From the NCBI GenBank assembly GCA_949948985.1, contig CATLIG010000013.1, forward strand, positions 1 through 52,625: a stretch of 52,625 nucleotides of DNA. Direction: 5' to 3'. Below are positions 27,244 to 36,322 of the stretch, in pieces (the stretch's first letter is position 1; every line of letters starts with the position of its first letter). The notes under the pieces were generated by a model. It had not been told where the DNA came from. It made no database searches and worked only from the letters and a program-made list of their open reading frames with translations. The position numbers were made by a program, and so were the translations under genes. This DNA comes from an uncultured Clostridia bacterium. Lineage in GTDB: Bacteria; Bacillota; Clostridia; Lachnospirales; CAG-274.

Positions 27244-27362
27244 AACCTGTTTAACAACCGTTATAGTTAATCAACTTGAAAATGAGAAAAAGGATTTTTA
27301 GCCGCTGAACTTACTTATTTTTAAGTTGATTGACTATATCACTTAGATTATTAAACAGGTCT
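27244..27362 (-). repeat. composite repeat: family A copy 6 inside family B ends
   Basis: A short family A copy (27262-27338, TATAGTTAATCAACTT to GTTGATTGACTATA, in reverse orientation with its centre deleted) is bracketed by AACCTGTTTAACAA on the left and TTATTAAACAGGTCT on the right. Those are family B inverted ends. The arrangement reads as one element inserted into another. Confidence 0.7.
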
Positions 27363-27467
27363 AATTACCGAAATTCCCATATATATCAAACGAATAAAAG
27401 AATGTCTTAATTCTTTTATTTGTTTGCACTAAAAATTCTGCGAATTGTTGTAAAAAGGAGAATACTA

Positions 27468-28190
27468 ATGGATGATAAAACAAAAAAACTAATAATTACA
27501 CTAATAATCGGATTTATAGTCGCTGCTGCCGTAATATGCTCAATACTGTTTATCATAAACTTCGATTCATCAGAGAATTTACCGGAAGACAGTTCAGAAC
27601 TTTCCTATGAGGAAACAACAGAAATGACCAAAGACAGCTTTCAAAGTCAGGTTTCTGACATAAGTGAAAAATTCAGTGTCATTTCAGCTGAAATGCTTGA
27701 GGCAGACGGTACAACAATAAAGCCTCAGTACAGTGAATCTCAAAAAAATAAATTTACTTTAATTCTGACAAAAATTTCAGAAATGAACAGTTATCTTGAG
27801 GACTCCGAAAAAATCAATAGTTTAACCAAAGAGCAATATTTTTCAGAACTTTCAGCCATAGTTAATGAAATACAGGATTTAACCGCGGACCTTGATAACG
27901 ACATTCATACAAATAAAGAAGCTTTTAAAAAGACTTTCACTGATTTAACCGCAATGTTTAACAGTCTGACAGAAAAAATAGTATCAGAAGACGGCAAAAC
28001 TCTGAAAGATGAGTATAAACAGTACCAATCAGACTTTGATGATATATTAAACGAAACAGCATCCATCGCCTCATATGTGGAAGAAAAAAATCAAGATCAG
28101 ACCTACTACGATAACCTTACGGAAAAAGGAAACTCAATAATTCAAAAAATTAAATCTCTCTCTGAAAAAGCTAATATTTCTCTTGAATAA
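27468..28190 (+). CDS. membrane-anchored extracellular helical protein, unknown
   Basis: I do not recognise this 240-residue protein. It has a short cytoplasmic start (MDDKTKKL), one membrane helix (about 9-30) and a long acidic, Ser/Glu-rich, helical outer part with two similar halves. EMLEADGTTIKPQYSESQKNKFTLILTKIS and EKIVSEDGKTLKDEYKQYQSDFDDILNETAS align by eye, which suggests an internal duplication. GGAGA lies before the ATG at 27468. It follows the M23 peptidase after a composite repeat, and a strong terminator follows. Confidence 0.78.
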   Translation: MDDKTKKLIITLIIGFIVAAAVICSILFIINFDSSENLPEDSSELSYEETTEMTKDSFQSQVSDISEKFSVISAEMLEADGTTIKPQYSESQKNKFTLILTKISEMNSYLEDSEKINSLTKEQYFSELSAIVNEIQDLTADLDNDIHTNKEAFKKTFTDLTAMFNSLTEKIVSEDGKTLKDEYKQYQSDFDDILNETASIASYVEEKNQDQTYYDNLTEKGNSIIQKIKSLSEKANISLE

Positions 28191-28207
28191 AATTAAAAAA
28201 CAAAAAA

Positions 28208-28241
28208 ATACACCGTAAATCAATACGGTGTATTTTTATTC
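28208..28241. terminator. bidirectional terminator
   Basis: AATACACCGT (28208-28217) pairs with ACGGTGTATT, followed by TTTATT. It lies between convergent genes. Confidence 0.88.
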
Positions 28242-28260
28242 TAAAAAGATTATTTGTTGT

Positions 28261-31200
28261 TTACGATGTTTTTTTCTTTTTTTCCATAAACCATATATAC
28301 ACTCCAAATAGTATAAGTGAAATAATTGTGGCAAAAATACCTATATTCAAACCGACAGGATAATAGCTGAACTCTATTTTATGATTTCCTTTAGGTATGT
28401 CAATACCTATAAGACCATCGCTGCCAAAAGGAATTTTCTCTGCCTCGCTGCCGTCTATTTTTACTGTCCAGCCGTCATCGTAAGGTATAGAAGTATATAA
28501 AAATCCGTCCTCTTCGGCATTTATAGTACCGTTTATAAAATCATCGCCGTATTCTGATATTACCATAGGATTTGTTTTAAGCTCATCATAGGCTTTTTTA
28601 AACACGTCCTCATTAAATACTGCCGCATAAACTTTAGCCGTACCATTTTCCCTATAAGTTTTCTCATAAGCTCCTTTTCTTGTAAGCTCAAGGTCAAGGC
28701 TGATAACCGTATCCGCTTCCACATACCCGATATCAATGAAACTTCTTCCCGTACTAAGGTCGCGTCCCGGCTCGCTTCTGCCGTTTATTTCATATTTAGC
28801 GTTTTTGGCGTGACCTGCGTCAACATATAAAAATACTCTTCCGCCTTTTTCAGCGTTAATTTTAAAACTCATAACAGGTTTGTAATTGTCTTTAAAATTA
28901 TAAGCCCTTGTAAGTCTGTACTCGCTTATATTTTTATCTCCGCCTTTATTAAGATAATCCATATACTCATCATAGTCTACGGCGACAAGCTTATCTTCCT
29001 CATTTTTCTTTTTAAATTTTATAAGGTCGACATCTTTTCCGCCCTCTTTTACGCTGTTTACACTGATTTCATCTATAGGAATCTCCGTCAATATATCTTC
29101 CTTGACATCCGTGGCTGAAGAAACAAAATTATTCTGCACCTCAAAAGGATTATCATTGTCGGTCGCCCAGTCTTTTAATTTAGGGTCGGTTAAAAATCCA
29201 AGGGGAAGAACGTATGGATTTTCATATAAATATACATAGTCATCTTCATTTTCAGGGTCAATACCTTTAATATCATTAAGGTTTTCAACTCCCGTATCAT
29301 TTTTTACCCTTTCTTCCAACTGTGTGCGTTTGTTTTCGTCAAGATTTTTTATCAGGTTCAAATCATCGCTTCCCGTAATTTCTTTAAGAGCGTTTTTAAC
29401 TTTATTAAGATTTTCCTCTTCTTCATCTGTTCCGTTAAAAAACGATTTAACCTCACTGTTGTATAAGACGTCCGTCTTAGTATTTTTTCTTTTCACTATA
29501 TATTTTAAATTAAACATAGAATCAAACAGAGGAGTAGGGTCGTAAAATCTATATGAGTTGCTTGATGCCGCTATTCCAAGATTTTCCATAAGCTTTGATG
29601 TGTTTCCGTAAGCCAATGATGAAAATTGAGAGTACCCTTTAAAATGATATAAAGCTCCCTCATTGATTGTTTTAAAACGATGCATTTCCATTCTGTTAAA
29701 ATCGTTTCCGTCTTTGTTGTTGGCATATTCAACAGCCCTTTCAACACCATCAATATATCCCACATAATCCTCTCTTACCGTTCTTCCCGTATGAGCAATT
29801 CCCGTAGCCGTGCTGAATATGCATTCCGCGAAAACAATAATTACAATTCCCGCTAAAGGACGTATATCCTTTTTGCGTCCTTTATAAATCTGGAGTATAA
29901 AAGCTAAATATACAGCCCCAACAACAGCGTTTATAATAAAGTCCTCATTAGTAATGACTCTTTCAACATTTTTGTTGTAAGGCTCAATCAGATATTCCGT
30001 ACACAAAGCGATAGCTGCTAATACTCCAAGAAAAATAAAATACTTTTTAAGGTCAATAGCCCGTATATTAATAAACGCTTTATATGCCATAGCTATGAGG
30101 ACAAAACTGTACATAAATGTAAAGCGGTGAGGCAGATTAGAGGGAAAATGCAAACCGTGAATAAGAAAGTCAAGAGTATTTATACAACTGCATAAAAGCA
30201 TAAATCCCAAAAACAGTGAATACAGAACTTTTTCCTTAGTCTTTATATTTTTTCTGTTGAGATAATACGCCGGAATAAGCATAAGTGTCAAAAGACCTGA
30301 ATATACGTTAGGCAAATCCTCGTTTCTCGCCAGCACAACAGGTTTGGCTCCAATAAGATGATTAGTAATAAGCTGATATACACAGTCGTATATTCTTATA
30401 GCAGGAAATGACGAATCGCTGGCCTGCGTATGAGAAAGCGCCACCGCCGCGGGCATTGTGAGAATCATTGAAATTCCTCCCGCTATAATCGATAATATAG
30501 AAAAATGTATAAAACGGTTTATAATAATATTCTTTTCTTTTTTCCACGAATACGTTGAAAACGCAAACACAAGAAAATACAGCGCAGAAAATACGCATAC
30601 AAGAAAAGCGATATAAAAGTTTACAAGTATAGTAAGCGCCATTGAAATACAGTACATTTTATATTTTTTATTAAGTACAAGCTCTTCTATTCCCAAAGCC
30701 ACAAGAGGGAAAAGAAAAACCGCGTCAAGCCACATGACATTCCAGTAGTAAGATGTTATAAAAGCCATAGAAGCGTACATAAGACCAAAAATAACTATTG
30801 TAATATCATCTCTTTTAAATTTCTTTTTAAGATAGTAAGAAAAGAAAGACGCAGAAAAAGCGACTTTAAGAAGAACAAAAAGCGCCATTGCCTCCGTCAT
30901 ATTTTTCTGAGGAAAAAATACCATTAAAAAGCTTAGGGGACTTGCTGTATAATAAGCCATCTGAGCTATAAAATTCTTTCCTATTCCGCCCTCCCATGAA
31001 TATAAAAGGCTTCTTCCGTTTATAAGCCTGTCCCTGAATTCCTCGTGAAAAGGACCGTATTGATGATACATATCAACCTTGAGCATTACGTGTTCGCCCA
31101 TAGGGAAAAATCCCATAAATATGTATGCCGCCAGCATAACCATAGCCGCCAGCACAAAAGACCCCCACACAAATTTGTTTTCATCGAACTTTCTTTTAAA

Positions 31201-31710
31201 AAAACCGTATTTTTCCACAGGTTCATCCTCCTTATTTTTCTTATTTCCAAATATAAAAAATTTACTGAAAAAATAATTCATAATCATAACAAACACATTG
31301 GCTAGAATTTTAGCGACACTTTCATTCATATCAAACTGTCCCACAACAATGTTCATCCAGATAATCTCACAGCCTAAAGAAAAAAGCCTCGCTCCGGCAA
31401 AAGCCGCCGACTCCTTAATTATCACATTAAACTCAAAGCTTTTGCTTTCAAAAACAAAAACCTTGTTTGTAATATAAGCGAATGAAACAGCCAGTATCCA
31501 TGATATAATATTGGCTGTATTAAGGACTATCATATAACCGTCCTGACCGTTTTCAAGACCTGACAATAAAATAACCGCTATGAAAGAAACATAGCTTACA
31601 ATAGTTGTAAGAACTCCGAATATAAGATAATTAATTGTTTCTTTATTGACAAATTTACCGACAGCAGGAATATTTTTAATTCTCAACAATATTTTTTCAA
31701 AAAATTTCAT
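28261..31710 (-). CDS. GtrA-YfhO fusion, membrane polysaccharide/teichoic-acid glycosylation protein
   Basis: An 1149-residue protein joining two families. Residues about 1-160 are a complete GtrA/GtcA domain with four membrane helices (NYLIFGVLTTIVSYVSFIAV ... NVFVMIMNYFFSKFFIFGNKK), a presumed flippase for undecaprenyl-linked sugar. A short KKNKEDEPVEKYGFFKRK linker leads to YfhO (about 180 to the end): many membrane helices, an N-terminal outer loop HVMLKVDMYHQYGPFHEEFRDRL, a large outer domain (about 640-1110) and a last membrane helix before KKKK. In Bacillus CsbB, GtcA and YfhO act in series to glycosylate lipoteichoic acid. Here the last two are one chain, and a CsbB/GtrB-like gene lies 19 bases upstream. 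The sugar and acceptor are unknown. Confidence 0.9.
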   Translation of the reverse strand: MKFFEKILLRIKNIPAVGKFVNKETINYLIFGVLTTIVSYVSFIAVILLSGLENGQDGYMIVLNTANIISWILAVSFAYITNKVFVFESKSFEFNVIIKESAAFAGARLFSLGCEIIWMNIVVGQFDMNESVAKILANVFVMIMNYFFSKFFIFGNKKNKEDEPVEKYGFFKRKFDENKFVWGSFVLAAMVMLAAYIFMGFFPMGEHVMLKVDMYHQYGPFHEEFRDRLINGRSLLYSWEGGIGKNFIAQMAYYTASPLSFLMVFFPQKNMTEAMALFVLLKVAFSASFFSYYLKKKFKRDDITIVIFGLMYASMAFITSYYWNVMWLDAVFLFPLVALGIEELVLNKKYKMYCISMALTILVNFYIAFLVCVFSALYFLVFAFSTYSWKKEKNIIINRFIHFSILSIIAGGISMILTMPAAVALSHTQASDSSFPAIRIYDCVYQLITNHLIGAKPVVLARNEDLPNVYSGLLTLMLIPAYYLNRKNIKTKEKVLYSLFLGFMLLCSCINTLDFLIHGLHFPSNLPHRFTFMYSFVLIAMAYKAFINIRAIDLKKYFIFLGVLAAIALCTEYLIEPYNKNVERVITNEDFIINAVVGAVYLAFILQIYKGRKKDIRPLAGIVIIVFAECIFSTATGIAHTGRTVREDYVGYIDGVERAVEYANNKDGNDFNRMEMHRFKTINEGALYHFKGYSQFSSLAYGNTSKLMENLGIAASSNSYRFYDPTPLFDSMFNLKYIVKRKNTKTDVLYNSEVKSFFNGTDEEEENLNKVKNALKEITGSDDLNLIKNLDENKRTQLEERVKNDTGVENLNDIKGIDPENEDDYVYLYENPYVLPLGFLTDPKLKDWATDNDNPFEVQNNFVSSATDVKEDILTEIPIDEISVNSVKEGGKDVDLIKFKKKNEEDKLVAVDYDEYMDYLNKGGDKNISEYRLTRAYNFKDNYKPVMSFKINAEKGGRVFLYVDAGHAKNAKYEINGRSEPGRDLSTGRSFIDIGYVEADTVISLDLELTRKGAYEKTYRENGTAKVYAAVFNEDVFKKAYDELKTNPMVISEYGDDFINGTINAEEDGFLYTSIPYDDGWTVKIDGSEAEKIPFGSDGLIGIDIPKGNHKIEFSYYPVGLNIGIFATIISLILFGVYIWFMEKKKKTS

Positions 31711-31729
31711 AACCTAAACCTCTTAAAAG

Positions 31730-32683
31730 TCAATTTTTGTAATCATCATTTTGATTTTCTATATTTGTATCTCTTATAATGTATATTGGTCTGTTTTTAA
31801 CCTCCATATATATTTTGGCAATATATTCTCCAAGTATACCGCATGACAAAATAATAATACCGCCTATAAAAAGCAAAATTGTAATAATAGAGGCATATCC
31901 GGGAGCGTCTATTCCAAAAGCGAGAGTTTTCACAATTATAAAAATAAGATAAATAAAAGCTGATAAAGAAATAAAAATTCCCAGTACCGACGCTATTTTA
32001 AGAGGAGTTGTTGAAAATGCCGTAATTCCGTCTAAAGCGTATTTAAAGAGTTTCCAGAAAGACCATTTTGTTTCTCCCGCCGCTCTTTCAACATTTTCAA
32101 AACTGATATTTTTTGTTTTAAAACCTACCCAACTGAAAATTCCCTTTGAGAATCTTTGAACCTCGCTCATTGCCACAACAGCGTTTATCATTTTACGGTT
32201 CATCATTCTGAAATCTCCGGCGCCGTCGGGCATATTAACCTCCGATATTTTATTCACAAAACTGTAAAATCTCTTTTTGCAGAAATTAAGAATTCTTGAA
32301 GATTTCTCACGGGTTGACCTGTTTGCCGAACAGCAGTCATATCCCGATAAAACAGCTGAAAGCATTTCCGGTATAAGCTTTGGAGGATGCTGCAAATCAG
32401 CGTCCATCAAAACCGCGAAATCACCGTCTGAGTTTTTAAGTCCGGCATACATAGCGGATTCCTTTCCAAAATTTCTTGAAAATGATATATATTTTACAAA
32501 ATCAAAATTTTCAGCAAGCCTTTTTAATATTTCATCTGTTCCGTCAGAACTTCCGTCGTCTATAAAAATAAACTCAAAACGATAGTCCTTTATATCGGAA
32601 ATTACCTTGACAGTCTCATTAAAAAATAAATCAATCACTTGACTCTCATTAAAACAAGGAACAATTATATTGACCTTTTTCAT
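31730..32683 (-). CDS. CsbB/GtrB-like polyprenyl-phosphate glycosyltransferase
   Basis: A 317-residue GT-A family 2 enzyme. The donor site shows FIDDGSSDGT (about 39-48), the metal site LMDADLQHPP (about 94-103), and SFSRNFGKESAMYAGL between them. The C-terminus has two membrane helices (SVLGIFISLSAFIYLIFIIV, IITILLFIGGIIILSCGILGEYIAKIYMEVK) as in GtrB, CsbB and DPM-like proteins. These load a sugar from a nucleotide donor onto undecaprenyl phosphate. The ATG at 32683 follows GGAG at normal spacing, and a longer upstream frame lacks any site. It is the first gene of a two-gene operon with the GtrA-YfhO fusion, which should flip and transfer the sugar. Confidence 0.93.
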   Translation of the reverse strand: MKKVNIIVPCFNESQVIDLFFNETVKVISDIKDYRFEFIFIDDGSSDGTDEILKRLAENFDFVKYISFSRNFGKESAMYAGLKNSDGDFAVLMDADLQHPPKLIPEMLSAVLSGYDCCSANRSTREKSSRILNFCKKRFYSFVNKISEVNMPDGAGDFRMMNRKMINAVVAMSEVQRFSKGIFSWVGFKTKNISFENVERAAGETKWSFWKLFKYALDGITAFSTTPLKIASVLGIFISLSAFIYLIFIIVKTLAFGIDAPGYASIITILLFIGGIIILSCGILGEYIAKIYMEVKNRPIYIIRDTNIENQNDDYKN

Positions 32684-32790
32684 ACACAGTAATTCTCCTT
32701 TGTACAACAATAAATAATTATTGCTTTTTATTGTAACACAACACTTTATAAAAAACAATAAATTAAAATAATTTTATTATATAAAATTTG

Positions 32791-32819
32791 TTGAACAACG
32801 TTCTTTTTTATGATAATAT
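32791..32819 (+). promoter_or_regulatory. candidate sigma-A promoter of the HAD gene
   Basis: TTGAAC, a 17-base spacer and TAATAT (32814-32819) lie about 110 bases before the HAD gene in a divergent gap. Confidence 0.45.
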
Positions 32820-32929
32820 AATGAAATGGCAACCGATTTCTTTCAAACCCTTACGGCAATTCGCTGTAAATTGTTTTATATAATTCAGTGTTTTCATAAA
32901 ATAAACTTCAAAAAAAAGGAGACTTTAAA

Positions 32930-33763
32930 ATGAAATACAAGCTCGTAGCAATAGACTGTGACAATACTCTTTTAAACAGTAAAGGTCATATTACTGAGGA
33001 AAACAAAGAAACAATACAATATTTAAAATCAAAGGGAATAGAATTTATAGTCGCTACAGGGAGAAATGATATTCTTGTCGCCGACTACGTGGAAGAACTT
33101 GGCATAAACGCCCCAATAATAGGGTGTAACGGCGCTTCCATAAGAAATCTTAACGAGGATAAAATGCTCAGTTATACACCTATTTCAAAAGAATCTTTAA
33201 AATGTATATTTGATTACTGTATAAAAAACAATATACCGTTTCGAGCGTTTTCTATGAAAAAAGGATATTCAAACGATAAAAAATCTGTAGAGGAAGTATT
33301 AAAACAAATTTTAGCAAAATATACAAAAGTCCTTAAAACAACTATGCCTTACGAATATGTTGAGAATCCTTATGAACTTGTGGAAAAAGACGAAATAGTA
33401 AAAGTCGTAATAGTAAATAACGACCCTATTTATATAAAAAAATACCAAAGCGAAGTTAAAAACATAGATGGAATAGATATATGCCGTTCAGCGAGAAACT
33501 GCCTTGATATAGTAGCCTCCGGTGTATCAAAAGGAAACGCCTTAAAAACATATTCTGAAATTCTCGGTATAAGTCAAAAAGAAATCATATCTTTCGGCGA
33601 TTCTGAAAACGACTTGTCTATGATACAATATGCCGGTATGGGCATAGCTATGGAAAACGGAGAAGAAATTTTAAAATCCGCTTCCGATATGATAACCCTA
33701 ACAAACGATAACAACGGTGTTTCCTACGCCCTGAAAAAAATATTCGCTGAATTGTTTATTTAA
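32930..33763 (+). CDS. Cof-type HAD-IIB phosphatase
   Basis: A 277-residue HAD hydrolase of the Cof/YidA subfamily. Motif I is D9-C-D11-N-T (nucleophile and acid). A threonine in VATGRN forms motif II. The motif III lysine is in ASGVSKGNAL, and the metal-binding G-D224-S-E-N-D228 is motif IV. The C2 cap lies between about 85 and 190. Members remove phosphate from sugar phosphates or cofactors such as FMN and PLP, and the substrate cannot be read here. GGAG precedes the ATG. The gene stands alone, divergent from the glycosyltransferase, and a B-fragment and family A repeat lie downstream. Confidence 0.93.
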   Translation: MKYKLVAIDCDNTLLNSKGHITEENKETIQYLKSKGIEFIVATGRNDILVADYVEELGINAPIIGCNGASIRNLNEDKMLSYTPISKESLKCIFDYCIKNNIPFRAFSMKKGYSNDKKSVEEVLKQILAKYTKVLKTTMPYEYVENPYELVEKDEIVKVVIVNNDPIYIKKYQSEVKNIDGIDICRSARNCLDIVASGVSKGNALKTYSEILGISQKEIISFGDSENDLSMIQYAGMGIAMENGEEILKSASDMITLTNDNNGVSYALKKIFAELFI

Positions 33764-33781
33764 AAAGAAAAACCACATATT

Positions 33782-33970
33782 AGACCTATTCAATAACTCC
33801 CGTAATATAGTCAATCAACTTAAAAATAAGTAAATTCGGCGGCTAAAAATCCTTTTTGCCGCGTTGACGTTTGTCGGCATAGACTCCGGCTATGCTTTAC
33901 CGACCTTGCATTGCAAAAATAATTTTAATCTCACCTCATTTCTTTCTCATTTTCAAGTTGATTGACTATT
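33782..33970 (+). repeat. family A repeat, copy 7, next to a family B end
   Basis: A full-length family A copy lies at 33806-33970 (TATAGTCAATCAACTT to GTTGATTGACTAT) with inner hairpin GGCATAGACTCCGGCTATGC. Directly left, 33782-33800 (AGACCTATTCAATAACTCC) is a family B-like end. Another B-like end, AACCTGTTTAATAAATAAAA, starts near 34076. No gene is visible in the 443-bp gap. Confidence 0.85.
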
Positions 33971-34153
33971 CAATGTGCTTTACTCTTCAGGAAAAAAATC
34001 AGTATCCTGTCCTTTCTTAAACCAAAAAATCTATAAAATCCTTAATTTCAGAAAAATTCCAAAATTATTATAATAAACCTGTTTAATAAATAAAAGTACA
34101 ATCTTTTGTTTTCACATTTCATCATTTACTTAAATATTATAAATATATAAAAA

Positions 34154-34180
34154 AAATACCTCACAAATTGTGCGGTATTT
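34154..34180 (+). promoter_or_regulatory. 27-bp dyad just before the murA ribosome site
   Basis: AAATACC-T-CACAA-A-TTGTG-C-GGTATTT is a nearly perfect dyad, 13 bases before the GGGAGGG of murA. A T-run flanks it in the minus direction, and TTTTCTG in the plus direction. It could be an operator, an attenuator or a weak terminator. Confidence 0.4.
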
Positions 34181-34206
34181 TCTGTATAATTCGGGAGGGC
34201 AAAACT

Positions 34207-35463
34207 TTGGGTGAATATGTGATAACGGGAAGTAAAAAATTAAAAGGAACAATAACCGTAAACGGAAGTAAAAACGCCGTTCTTCCGATACTTGCGGCAA
34301 GTTTATTAAACGGCAGTTTAAGCGTTCTTGAAAACTGCCCCGACATTTCTGACACAAAAACGGCTGTGGAAATATTACAGCATATAGGCTGCGCCGTTGA
34401 GCGTGAAAACAAAACTATGATAGTAAACTCCTCGTCCGCCTGCAATACCGAGATACCGACAGAACTTGTTAAAAAAATGCGCTCTTCGATAATATTTACA
34501 GGTCCTTTACTGTCTAGGGCAAAAAAAGTAAAGCTGACTTATCCCGGAGGATGTGAGCTTGGAAAAAGACCTATAGATATACACCTTTCGGCGTTTAAAA
34601 AAATGGGAGTAAATATAACAGAAGAAAATGATATAATTACATTTTCCTGTGAAAAATTAAAAGGCTGCGATATAGCCTTTGACTTTCCAAGTGTAGGAGC
34701 TACTGAAAATATAATTTTGGCAGCCGTATTGGCAGAAGGCGTCACAAACCTGTCAAATTGCGCCAGAGAGCCTGAGATAGCCGATATGTGCCGTTATCTT
34801 GTAAAAGCCGGAGCGAAAATAGACGGTATAGGTTCGTCTGACATAACAATAACAGGAGTAAAAAAACTGCACCCCGCCACACATTCAATAGTTCCCGACA
34901 GGATAGAAGCCGGAACATATATGATTATGACAGCGGCGGCAGGCGGAAAAGTTCTGTTAAAAAATACAGTTTCTCATCATTTAAAACCCCTTATAGAAAT
35001 ACTTTCCAAAATGGGCTGTAAAATACAGCTTTCCACATCGTCAATTTCAATAAAAGCTCCGTCTGTACTTGAAAACGTACCTTTTATACAAACTCTTCCA
35101 TATCCCGGAATACCAACAGATTTACAGCCGCAGTTGACGGCTCTTTCAGCCGTTTCAAAAGGTATGTGTCGGTTTGATGAAACAATTTTTGAAAGCCGTA
35201 CAGCGCATATAGGCGAACTTTTAAAATTAGGCGCGGATATTTCCCTTAAAAGCGGTACGGAATTTGTTGTAAACGGAGTAACAAGACTGAAAGGAAACGA
35301 GGTTTTCGCAAAAGATTTAAGAGGAGGAGCGGCTCTTATAACAGCCGGTCTTTGTGCCGATGGAACAACAATCATAAAAAATTCCTGTCATGTTGAAAGA
35401 GGTTATGAAAATATTGTTGAAAATTTATTAAATCTTGGAGCAAATATTACTTTAAAAAATTAA
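34207..35463 (+). CDS. murA: UDP-GlcNAc 1-carboxyvinyltransferase
   Basis: A 418-residue cytoplasmic enzyme that adds enolpyruvate from PEP to UDP-GlcNAc, the first committed step of peptidoglycan synthesis. K22 and N23 (NGSKNA) match the catalytic pair of the family. The catalytic cysteine is C116 in YPGGCELGKRPID, so fosfomycin sensitivity is expected. The PYPGIPTDLQPQ block carries the base aspartate near 300. A TTG start at 34207 is chosen because GGGAGGG (34193-34199) lies seven bases before it. With that start, K22 falls at its standard number. The open frame extends 13 codons upstream without a ribosome site. The downstream ftsQ and ftsZ mark a division-wall gene group. Confidence 0.95.
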   Translation: MGEYVITGSKKLKGTITVNGSKNAVLPILAASLLNGSLSVLENCPDISDTKTAVEILQHIGCAVERENKTMIVNSSSACNTEIPTELVKKMRSSIIFTGPLLSRAKKVKLTYPGGCELGKRPIDIHLSAFKKMGVNITEENDIITFSCEKLKGCDIAFDFPSVGATENIILAAVLAEGVTNLSNCAREPEIADMCRYLVKAGAKIDGIGSSDITITGVKKLHPATHSIVPDRIEAGTYMIMTAAAGGKVLLKNTVSHHLKPLIEILSKMGCKIQLSTSSISIKAPSVLENVPFIQTLPYPGIPTDLQPQLTALSAVSKGMCRFDETIFESRTAHIGELLKLGADISLKSGTEFVVNGVTRLKGNEVFAKDLRGGAALITAGLCADGTTIIKNSCHVERGYENIVENLLNLGANITLKN

Positions 35464-35561
35464 GTATATGTAGTATAATAATAATAACAATGATTATGCA
35501 TTGGAAATTTTTGTAAAAACAAACTGTATTTTCATAAACATTTTTAAGAAGGTCTTTTACT

Positions 35562-36278
35562 ATGAGAAAAAAATCAATAAAAATTTTAATAGCATTATCA
35601 GTCTTTGTAATATTAATAATAGGGGTTTTGTTATGCCCCTACTTCTACATAAAAACAATAAATGTAATAGGAAACGGCATAGTCTCACGTGAGGAAATTT
35701 TAAAAGCGGCATCTCTTTCAGAAGGCAATACAAATTTATATGCTTTTAATTCTTTTCTTGCCGAGGATAATCTTCTTAAAAATCCTTATATCAAAACCGT
35801 AAGCTTTTCAAGACACTTTCCGGACACTCTTGATATAACAATTGCCGAGAGAAAACCATGCGGATATATACCCTATACAAATACATTCCTTTTTATGGAT
35901 AACGAAGGAAGAATTTTAGACGCCAAACCGGCGTATACCCAGCCTTTGCCTGTTGTATACGGTCTTAATTTTACAAACTTCACATTGGGAGAAAAATTGT
36001 CTGTGTCTAATCCGGATAAACTTCAGACTGTCGTAGACCTTTCAAAGCTTATGGATTTATATGATATAACAGAAGATGTTATACGTGTTGACGTTTCAAA
36101 TCCTGATAATATACATCTTTATGTTAATAAAATAGATGTTGTTATCGGGGAATTTACCGATGTAAACTGGAAAATAGGAGCGCTTAGCGAAATAATCAAA
36201 AAACTTTCACCGAATGACAAAGGAATTTTAGATATAAGCTCTCCCGATAAAATTCCGGCTTTTACATATCTTACATAA
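35562..36278 (+). CDS. ftsQ: cell division protein FtsQ/DivIB
   Basis: A 238-residue bitopic membrane protein. A short basic start, one membrane helix (about 7-27) and a POTRA domain (IKTINVIGNGIVSREEILKAASLSEGNTNLYAF, about 29-63) lead into the beta domain (RHFPDTLDITIAERKPCGYI). DivIB/FtsQ joins FtsL and FtsB at the septum and helps activate the septal synthase. AGAAGG lies before the ATG. The position between murA and ftsZ is typical of Gram-positive dcw clusters. ftsA is absent between ftsQ and ftsZ. Confidence 0.9.
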   Translation: MRKKSIKILIALSVFVILIIGVLLCPYFYIKTINVIGNGIVSREEILKAASLSEGNTNLYAFNSFLAEDNLLKNPYIKTVSFSRHFPDTLDITIAERKPCGYIPYTNTFLFMDNEGRILDAKPAYTQPLPVVYGLNFTNFTLGEKLSVSNPDKLQTVVDLSKLMDLYDITEDVIRVDVSNPDNIHLYVNKIDVVIGEFTDVNWKIGALSEIIKKLSPNDKGILDISSPDKIPAFTYLT

Positions 36279-36293
36279 AAACTCAATTTTTCC

Positions 36294-36322
36294 TTGACAA
36301 AAATAAATTTTTTATGTAAGAT
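36294..36322 (+). promoter_or_regulatory. candidate sigma-A promoter upstream of ftsZ
   Basis: A perfect TTGACA (36294-36299), a 17-base spacer and TAAGAT (36317-36322) lie just after the ftsQ stop. The transcript would carry a leader of about 570 bases before ftsZ. Confidence 0.6.
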
